Assembly: GCA_001599815.1 (NCBI GenBank)
Contig: BCIA01000001.1
Coordinates: 6,778,978 to 6,842,977 of the forward strand
DNA length: 64,000 nt
Reading direction: 5' to 3'
Origin: Furcasterigmium furcatum
Lineage: Eukaryota > Ascomycota > Sordariomycetes > Glomerellales > Plectosphaerellaceae
The notes under the pieces: generated by a model
Database searches by the model: none
Seen by the model: only the letters and a program-made list of their open reading frames with translations
Told to the model about the DNA's origin: nothing
In this document: piece after piece, positions 57,119-64,000 of the stretch
Layout: each line of letters opens with the position of its first letter
How positions within the stretch are numbered: position 1 is the first letter of the stretch
Position numbers and translations under genes: made by a program

Positions 57119-59012
57119 CGTTGGGTAATTTTGGCCGTCGTTGGGTTTGTTTTGAGTGTTGGGCTTCCGCGACGAGACTGGGAGGTCTGGTCGTCGTCTG
57201 GTCTGCTCGGGGAGATGGTCTATTATAAGTGGGATCTTCGACTGAGGTTCTCGTATATGGCACGATGATGAGCTGCATATCGCGATAGTGGCTTTCTGTT
57301 GATCACGAGGCTCTGGCAAGGCAAGGCGTCTCGGCGTCTATATATCACCATCTTGTCTGCCTCGCTTCGTTGCACGTATTAACAGTTGCGTTAACTGCTT
57401 CTGGCGATACGTACGCGTATCTGCCATTGAATATCCTAAACGGGAAAAATCGAGGGGAGTACGTGGGACGATCGCTCGAGCCACGCTTGGCCAGCCCTAT
57501 CACCTTTTTGGAGCGCGCTTCCACTTGGGCCGTGGCAGTGTTCCCGCCGCCGTCTTGAACGAGCGGGCCACTGACCTGACACCTCGTGGCCGTTCCGCCG
57601 TTTCGGGGCATTGGCTCGCACCGATCAGCGCGGCATCTCCAATCACGCTGCCGGGACGCCGGCATCCTCCGCGGCGGTTTGTCATGTACCGAAGACATGC
57701 ACCCGTGTGCCTTCATTCGGGCCGTGGGGGGGCTTGGAAGCCTTGATTACGTCAATGTCAGTACTTGTCAGACAATGACAGCTGTTTCAGCATTTCTAAG
57801 ACTTCTTCAAGCCGGCGATGCCAAGAGTCTGGAGTCCTCTGGGGTAGCGCATCCTTGCATGTGACGAACCAAGCCACACCATCAATCAATCTGTGAGGCT
57901 CAATCCGCAGCAACTTGCCACTGCGGTGTCGGACTGCCCGAAACTTTCTTTGCACCTATTGACATATTCCTTAGACAGCAAGGTTAGGTCGTAAGCAGAA
58001 GTACTGATGATGCTGCTAGGGGGTTGGATCTCACATGGTCTTGTCATCATTTTACTAATGACATTAATTGCCCAACCTGGAGGTTGAATGGCATACTCGC
58101 TCAATAATCTACCCTGGAAAGCCAGAGAAATTGTTGCAATGGGTTTGGAATACTGGCAACGGCCCCGGCCTTCTTGCACGTGGCCTTCAGCGGGATGCGC
58201 AGGATGATATGTACCCCGGCCGGGCCCCCGTCTCTATCATAAGTCGTCCCCGTCCTCCTGCAGAGCCGTCCACTCGACCAAGAAGTCGGCGTGCTGAAGC
58301 AAGTGCACCTTGCTGGCGTCGCCCGATAACCGAGGCCATGGGAGCGTTTAGGGATTGGGGGACCGGGAGTACATGCACGCACAGCTGCGGCCCGGGTGAA
58401 TGTCACCAACATCACCAAGAAGCAGCCGCCCGCCAAGTCTCCTATGGGACGGTTCGTCATGTACGAATATGTACGTTGGCGAAATGAGGCCCCAGTGGTG
58501 TGGCGCGAACCCCCAGGGGCTCCCACGAACGGGGAAGCTGGGGGGTTTATCGGGTTCATTGGAAGTAGAATATGTCACCTTGATGACTTTGATGGTATGA
58601 AGTCTGTCTTCGGGGATCAGAGTGACTCCATCGGCCTCGAAAAACAGTGCCAAGTGATGCTGCTCGGACGTAACATCGTGATTCCCGAGTGTTCCTGGAG
58701 CCGCGTCGGCTCCATCCCTCTGAACCTATCAGATAACGGCATACCACCAACAGCCAATATTTCCATGCAGGTGCGTTAGAGTAGGATGCAGGACTCGGCC
58801 GCCGGACCGACAGGGAGCTTAACCTAGGCAGACCACCTTCCCTTCCATTATTATCGCGGATAACTGATCGATTCAGTTGATACCCCGCTCCTTGCCGTCT
58901 TGTTGGACGGTCCTCGAACTATAAGTAGGACCGCTTGCTTCTCATTGCATGCTTGACTTTAGCCTCATCATTCCGACAGTTCTCGTTAGTTCCGTGCGAG
59001 AGAACCGCCGAC
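57119..59012. promoter_or_regulatory. Long divergent intergenic region
   Basis: 1.9 kb between a LURP-like gene (-) and a secreted-protein gene (+). No gene is supported. A frame at about 58396-58779 lacks an ATG at its start. A minus-strand stretch at 58240-58300 reads QHADFLVEWTALQEDGDDL, faintly like a retroelement RNase H, but too short to call. A 7-bp inverted repeat flanks a TATA box at 58908-58933. Confidence 0.4.
58908..58933 (+). promoter_or_regulatory. Inverted repeat around a TATA box
   Basis: CGGTCCT (58908-58914) and AGGACCG (58927-58933) are perfect inverted copies; the 12-base spacer holds TATAAG at 58920-58925, about 90 bp before the start codon at 59013. CGG...CCG triplets at the ends suit a Zn2Cys6 dimer site. 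Binding by any factor is inference. Confidence 0.5.
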
Positions 59013-59885
59013 ATGCGTCTCACGGCCCTGCTCCCCGCCTTCTTGGCTTCGACTCTGGTTGCTGCATCGCCAGAGATCGAAACCATCTTGGACTCACTCG
59101 TCGAAGATGACGCCCACATCTACAAGCGGGATGCTGCTATCAGCGCTCGAGATATCGAGTTGGCTGAGAGGCATGACATTGACCTCAACGAGAGTACGTT
59201 CGTATTTGCGTGTCAGTGCCCACATGAAATTAATAATAAGTCGGTAGTGTACAAACACTCGATCATCAAACGTGATGATGGAGACCACATCACAATCTGG
59301 GTGGCCAAGAGCTTCAACGAACGGGACGAGGAAGCAGAGGAAGATGTGAAGCAGGAGGTGGAGGATGATGACGATTCGGATGCTGCACTCGAGAAGCGCC
59401 AGCGTGTCAACATCTGGAACACAGACCGCTACACGTCTTCAAGCGGCACTGACGCTTACTGCCAAAGCTCCACGTACATCGACGATACCGGCCCGAACGC
59501 CCCCTTCACCGGAGGTGCGAACGCCATTATCAACTGGGGCAACAGCTGCAACGGCGGGTTTTGGCGGCTTAATGGCCTGTCTCAAGGTCAGAACTTGAAT
59601 CTTGTTGTCGCCGGAAGCAACAGCGGATACAACATGCGCTTCACGCTTGGAATGCGACACACCCTTAATGCCGTGACAACCGCACGCATCGGCTGCCGCG
59701 ATGTTGGGATTATTACCCGCTCGGCTCGGGTGGGCTTTCAGCAAAACATCAACGGCGGATGGAGGGTTCGGGCTCGCGGTGGAGTGGTGTGCCGATTCCA
59801 GACCATAGTCTGTCTCCCGACGTGCATAGGGGGACCGATGGAATTCTCGTGGTGGATCGACAATAGCTCCGCGAGAGTTACCTAA
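59013..59885 (+). CDS. Secreted pro-protein with Kex2-type sites, unknown function (272 or 290 aa)
   Basis: ATG 59013 opens a signal peptide (MRLTALLPAFLASTLVAAS). A pro-region follows with YKRDAA, an acidic stretch (EEDVKQEVEDDDDSDAALEK) and a Lys-Arg site EKRQRVN, after which the mature domain of about 160 residues begins: WNTDRYTSSSGTDAYCQSST, GGANAIINWGNSC, GGFWRLNG, GMRHTLNAVTTARIGC and a Cys-containing C-terminus. Six to seven cysteines suggest a disulfide-stabilised fold. The block AYCQSSTYIDDTG...W..SCNGGFWRL distantly recalls Hce2-type effectors, but I make no assignment. An intron 59194-59247 (GTACGT...GTAG, 54 nt) is likely; it is stop-free and a multiple of three, so both forms are possible. 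Promoter: TATA at 58920 inside an inverted repeat. Confidence 0.78.
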   Translation: MRLTALLPAFLASTLVAASPEIETILDSLVEDDAHIYKRDAAISARDIELAERHDIDLNESTFVFACQCPHEINNKSVVYKHSIIKRDDGDHITIWVAKSFNERDEEAEEDVKQEVEDDDDSDAALEKRQRVNIWNTDRYTSSSGTDAYCQSSTYIDDTGPNAPFTGGANAIINWGNSCNGGFWRLNGLSQGQNLNLVVAGSNSGYNMRFTLGMRHTLNAVTTARIGCRDVGIITRSARVGFQQNINGGWRVRARGGVVCRFQTIVCLPTCIGGPMEFSWWIDNSSARVT

Positions 59886-60712
59886 ACCGCGGGACCTTTT
59901 TCGGGACCTGCCTCTAGTTTCTAGCGCCGGTATATGTCTCTAGTTCACTCTCCAATTTCTCTTCGTCTACTACCTTCGGTAGCACTAGAGCTTCTTGTCA
60001 AGCATGTTAGGGCAAGAGAAGCACAATGATGGTGTTCACTGTTGCTTAAAACAAGGGGTTGTACGCGAGGCCTTGATTTCAGGTTCTTGACCTACTCAGA
60101 GTGCCCGTCAAGTGACCGACAAGCACCGCCAGCGCTTGTCAACTGTCAGAAAAGTGATTGTTGGATCTGATCGCGACGGGCGGCGTAGTCTAGCATCAAG
60201 ACATTGAGAATATAGCGTATACCTACTTAGGTACTTATATTTTAAGCTTAATTCACTTAATATCAATGGGGTATAGTAAGAAGGTGCTTGTGCGTCAGAA
60301 AAGTCGTTACCGACGGCCGCCCCTACTGGTCCTTTTGTAACACCACCACGCCACCAGGTTCCAGACTTCTAGGCGCGATAGCCAAGGCTCCCATTGTGTC
60401 ATCTTCCCATGATCACACTAGTAGATCACACCCTTGAACAGCGTCAGATGTTCATTTGCGCTGCTAGTGGTTGGAGCAGCACCCGGTGCCCCGGGTCTGC
60501 CCTCTGCGGTAGAATGAGCAAGTTTCGCATCCTTTGCGTTGGAGCGCCCATTTATTGCCGACCGGCCCCGGCGCTTACTATTACATAAAGGAACGTAAAT
60601 CATGGCCTATACATAAGGACGTGAACTGGGCGCGGCGGGCTTCAGCTGCGTCCTGTTACTCCATCGCAACTTACATCTCAACTAAAGTTGAGCTTTCCAC
60701 CACCCCACCAAG
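59886..60712. other. Intergenic region without supported gene
   Basis: About 830 bp, AT-richer around 60200-60280. A CATAAAG element at 60584-60590 lies about 125 bp upstream of the next gene. No gene or RNA seen. Confidence 0.35.
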
Positions 60713-61524
60713 ATGGACAGATTCAAGATCGCCAACCATCTCTTGCTCCTCGCTGATTTCTGCTTGTCAGTAACTGTCACTGCCCTGTCCAGTGCGGCGT
60801 ACACCGGGGACTTCAGGACGAGGTTGTGGGAGAACGGGGGTGCTGAGGGATGGAACTCGGATCCCCGTCAGAGAATCTACTTCTACGCCAATTACCAAGA
60901 GCCGCCTGAGATCCCGACCATATGGTCGCAGCAGTGAGACATATCCCCGCGCCACAGGCCAAAAGCAAGGAGGATCGATGCTGACATTCGCGGGCCGCGT
61001 CCAGGCTTACAGACCAGAGTCTCGGGATCGCGCTCCTGTCGCTGCTCTTCGTCCTCGCCCGGGTCGTCATGGGCTTATCGAAACAGACGTCGCCCCTTTT
61101 CTCGGCCATGTACGACTCGCTTCTGGTCACGCTCTGGCTGCTCAACATCTCATCGCAAATGTCAGGCGACTTCAGCGACCCGAAGCACCCCAGCCCTCAC
61201 CCGTGGTACTTGACGCGGAGCTGTGAAGCGGCCTCGAAAGACACAGCTACCGCCTGCCGGGTCTCGCAAGCCACATTTGCACTGGCAATATTGATGTTTC
61301 TCCTCTACGCTGGGAGGCTTGCGCTGACGTCCGTTGATGGGATTCGGACGTACCGCGAGAGACGGGAGGGGAATGGCTATGAGCGGATCTCGGTCAAGTT
61401 GGATCTCTTGGACGACGATGATGAGGAATCCTCAAGAAGTAGCGCGGAGATTGAGAGGGAGAGATACTTGTACCGCGAAGCGCTCAGTCCGGTTCTCGCG
61501 TTCTTCCCAGAAGACGTCCGGTGA
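60713..61524 (+). CDS. Four-helix integral membrane protein, unknown (246 aa)
   Basis: Exons 60713-60933 and 61005-61524. The chosen acceptor (GTCCAG at 61004) is the only nearby one that keeps the phase: IWSQQ-LTDQSLGIALL. Hydrophobic segments: about 8-30 (HLLLLADFCLSVTVTALSSA), 78-96 (LGIALLSLLFVLARVVMGL), 108-123 (YDSLLVTLWLLNISSQ) and 150-168 (ATFALAILMFLLYAGRLAL). The C-terminus is polar and acidic (LDLLDDDDEESSRSSAEIER). The layout recalls fungal MARVEL-like tetraspan proteins, but the family cannot be fixed. Loop 1 contains a Trp/Tyr-rich segment (RLWENGGAEGWNSDPRQRIY). Probably plasma membrane or endomembrane. Confidence 0.75.
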
Positions 61525-62251
61525 GGGCCTGGAGGTCGATGTGTCTTCCGTGGCTTGATGTAGTGCTCAGGCAGTCACTTTACCATAGCCAGGCTTTATG
61601 GTGAGAAGTGGGTTAATCAGTGGGAATCGGAAGCTACTCCAGGGCGCGATCTGACAAGTTCCACGGATACCTTAGTGCCCGACGACTCCGAGGAGTCTGG
61701 CAGCATTCATGACAGTCAGCTCAGGGGAAAGAGAATCTTCAGTGGCTTCCACGGGGAATTGACTCGCGGCTGCCCCAACAGACCCGCCGCCAGGCACCCG
61801 GCTAAACCCAACAAGGGAATTTACCGGCGCACCACGCCTTGGGACGAAATCCTTGCTCCCGCATCACCATCCACCACCATCCACAGCCCCTGGGCGGCCC
61901 GCCACAACCCCCGATTTGTTCCCGGCTTGCCGACCTCCTCTTGGCCCAGGTCGCCAAGGCTGACTGACTGACACTGACCCTTGTCTGGGGCTGCCTGGCC
62001 GTGGAGCATCAGCAGCAACTCGTCGCGATGCATCTTCTTCCCTCTCGCACTGTCGCGTGTTGGAGAGTGAACGGTGCGCTGCGATTCCCAACGACATGAT
62101 CCCTCGGACCGCCGGAATCGGACCCTTTTCTGCGCGATTGTTGTAACGAAGACAACCTCTGCTGACGACCGCTCGTCTCCCGAATCGAACTCGTACGTCT
62201 ACAGGTTCGGATGTCGCTTTGCGACTCTCCGCCCACTTCACCGACGACTCC
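61525..62251. other. Intergenic region upstream of glycosyltransferase
   Basis: About 730 bp. It probably contains the 5' leader of the next gene. No supported gene. Confidence 0.35.
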
Positions 62252-63871
62252 ATGCATGGCTCTCTGCCACGCTATCGGACGACGCATCCGATCTTCGACA
62301 ATGCCTACGGGCCCTGGAAGTCGCGTCCCTTCGTCCTCTACAGGCGACAGATCCAGAAGGCCCTGCCGATAGGTATCGCCATCGGAGTCTTCGCCCTCCT
62401 CGTCCTCGTCCTCCGACTGCTCTTCGGCGGCGATGAGCCACCCCCGCTGCCAATCTGGCCCGTCGAGCCGGCGAATGATGGGAAATACCGGCCAGAGTTC
62501 TACCAATGGAAGACCGTGAGCTTCTTCGATCCCGTCAGCCAGGACACAGCCGGCAAAACGGCCGCCGAACTCTGCGAATCGTTCCCTCACGAAATGCTCG
62601 AGACCATCCAGCCTGTTTTGAAGCTCGGCCACTACGACGTCGGCACTAAGTACCTCGAGGCGCAGCTCGGCACCGTCTCCGCTTGCCTCGACAACCTGCT
62701 CATCTTCTCGGACCTGGACGAGAAGATCGCCGGCGGCAGAGAGGCCATCGACGTCCTCGCCGGCCTGCCACCGGCTTACCTCGCCAACCCCGACTTTGGC
62801 AACTACACATACATGAGGGAGCTGCAAGACACCGGCGCACTGGATGTCAACGAAGAGGCCACGGCCGCCATCAACGGCTGGATACTTGATAAGTACAAGT
62901 TCCTCCCCATGATCGAGCGCACGTGGGCCATGAGCCCCAACAAGCTGTGGTACGTCTTCTTCGAGACGGACAGCTACATCTTCTGGGACAACATGTTCCG
63001 GTTCCTGTCAAACTTCGACGCCGACGTCCCGATCTACATGGGAAGCCCGAGCCCCGGACGGACCGTCCCGGAGACGGGCTACCAGGTCTGGTTCGCCAAC
63101 GGCGGGCCCGGCTTCGTCCTCAGCCGCGCCGCCATGGAGAAGCTGCTGGCCCGCAAGGTGGGCCAGGACGGCGACTACTTGGAGCCACCCCTGAGCCATC
63201 GCTGGATGGACCTCCTCAGCCACGACTGCTGCGGCGACAGCGTCCTTGGCTGGGCGCTGTACCACGCCGGTGTGACGCTCAAGGGGTTCTGGCCCCTGTT
63301 CAACCCGCACCCGCTGCACGGCGTCCCCTTCTCCGAGTCCTATTGGTGTCAGCCGGTCCTGGCGCTACACAAGTCCAAGCCGGAGGATACCATCGACCTC
63401 TGGCTCTGGGAGCACCAGAGGCGGCAGAACGGCGTGAGTGGCCCCCCACAATAACCTTGTTTTCTCGTGCGTCAATGCTGACAGCCGCTCCCGCAGAAAC
63501 CTATTCTCTATCAAGATCTGTACGACCTCAGACACCCCGGCAAGCCGGACACGCGCGCCGACTGGGACAACAGCGACTTTGTCAACACGCTGATCAAGAA
63601 GGTCCCCGAGGGCATCACCTCGTACGAGCAGTGCGCTAGTGCCTGCGAGAACCATCCCCAGTGCTTCCAGTGGACTTTCGCTGCCGGCAAGTGTCGTCTT
63701 GTCGATTCGATGCAGCACGGCACCCCTCGCCAGGAGGAGCCGGCTACCGAGGAGGAGCCCGGCGGCAGCTACACGAGCGGATGGCTGACGGACAGGATCG
63801 ATGACTGGCGCGATTCACACACCTGTGAAGCGGTACAGTGGGTTCGCCCAAGTCTCACCAGGATATACTAG
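62252..63871 (+). CDS. Type II membrane glycosyltransferase, GT31-like, with C-terminal PAN-like module (518 aa)
   Basis: Exons 62252-63433 and 63497-63871 (GTGAGT...CCGCAG; RRQNG-KPILYQDLYDL). Cytosolic N-terminus MHGSLPRYRTTHPIFDNAYG, then a single membrane helix (about 39-58, ALPIGIAIGVFALLVLVLRL), so the enzyme faces the Golgi lumen. The catalytic region shows W(Y/F)VFFETDSYIFWDN with the TDS/DXD-like metal motif, MGSPSPGRTVPETGYQVWFA, NGGPGFVLSRAAMEKLL and HDCCGDSVLGWALYHAGV, as in fungal relatives of fringe and core-1 beta-1,3-galactosyltransferases (GT31 superfamily). After about 440 a Cys-rich module, YEQCASACENHPQCFQWTF then GKCRL, is PAN/apple-like, a usual C-terminal addition in these fungal proteins. 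Predicted protein O-glycan or cell-wall glycan extension; donor sugar unknown. Confidence 0.9.
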
Positions 63872-64000
63872 AGGAAATGGGTTCTTCTTCGAGGGGAGGA
63901 TCTCTGTGTAGGATGTGACGTGGTGGCATGCTGTGTATTCGGCTTCCCCCTTGGGTACGGCGATTGATACCCTCTGATTACGTTTAATGATAATCATTCT

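Noticed and set aside
58130..58330. Minus-strand stretch resembling retroelement RNase H (HADFLVEWT, then LRIPLKAT in another frame)
   Set aside because: Two short similarities in different frames with wrong spacing; not enough to call a retroelement relic.
58396..58779. 127-residue plus-strand frame
   Set aside because: Begins with GTG, no signal or domain, and lies in a long divergent promoter region.

Overview
The window is nuclear DNA of a filamentous ascomycete (Pezizomycotina, most likely a Sordariomycete). Genes are split by many short introns (about 50-90 nt, GTRNGT...YAG, CTAAC/CTGAC branch points). The families are typical of these fungi: Zn2Cys6 regulators, ACS, MCT and TRI12 transporters, GH28, killer-toxin-like GH18, DUF7730, Clr5-ankyrin, CorA-like. 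One AT-rich block carries the C-to-T decay expected of repeat-induced point mutation (RIP). All gene models were built by hand from reading-frame continuity across splice sites; every exon phase quoted closes arithmetically, but none was checked against transcripts or databases.

Layout. 0-16.6 kb is ordinary gene-dense sequence: Zn2Cys6 regulator (-), ACS transporter (+), exo-polygalacturonase-like GH28 (+), small conserved secreted protein (-), NmrA-like reductase (+), MCT-like transporter (-), unknown protein (+). 16.7-24.1 kb is the most notable region: a 1,710-residue killer-toxin-like chitinase (LysM, GH18, Cys/Gly-rich linker, four C-terminal hevein domains) transcribed away from a small secreted protein that may have an ADP-ribosyltransferase-like fold. 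This resembles a carrier/toxin pair of zymocin type.

24.8-51 kb is accessory in character. It holds ankyrin proteins (one frameshifted, one a relic), small membrane or GPI-type proteins (one with a C-run frameshift), DUF7730 and CorA-like genes, an unlisted three-exon gene for a 71-residue six-cysteine secreted peptide, a RIP-degraded pogo/Fot1-like transposon, a beheaded Baeyer-Villiger monooxygenase pseudogene, a GT64 glycosyltransferase and a TRI12-type efflux pump. 51-64 kb holds a fungal germin-like cupin, a membrane-anchored BBE-type oxidoreductase, a regulator without zinc finger, a LURP/tubby-like protein, a secreted pro-protein with Kex2-type sites, a four-helix membrane protein and a GT31-like glycosyltransferase with a PAN-like tail.

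Likely joint functions: the GH28, chitinase and secreted peptides suggest a lifestyle interacting with plants and competing fungi. The cupin, BBE oxidase, TRI12 pump and dead monooxygenase are tailoring or export functions without a core synthase, so at most remnants of a metabolite locus.
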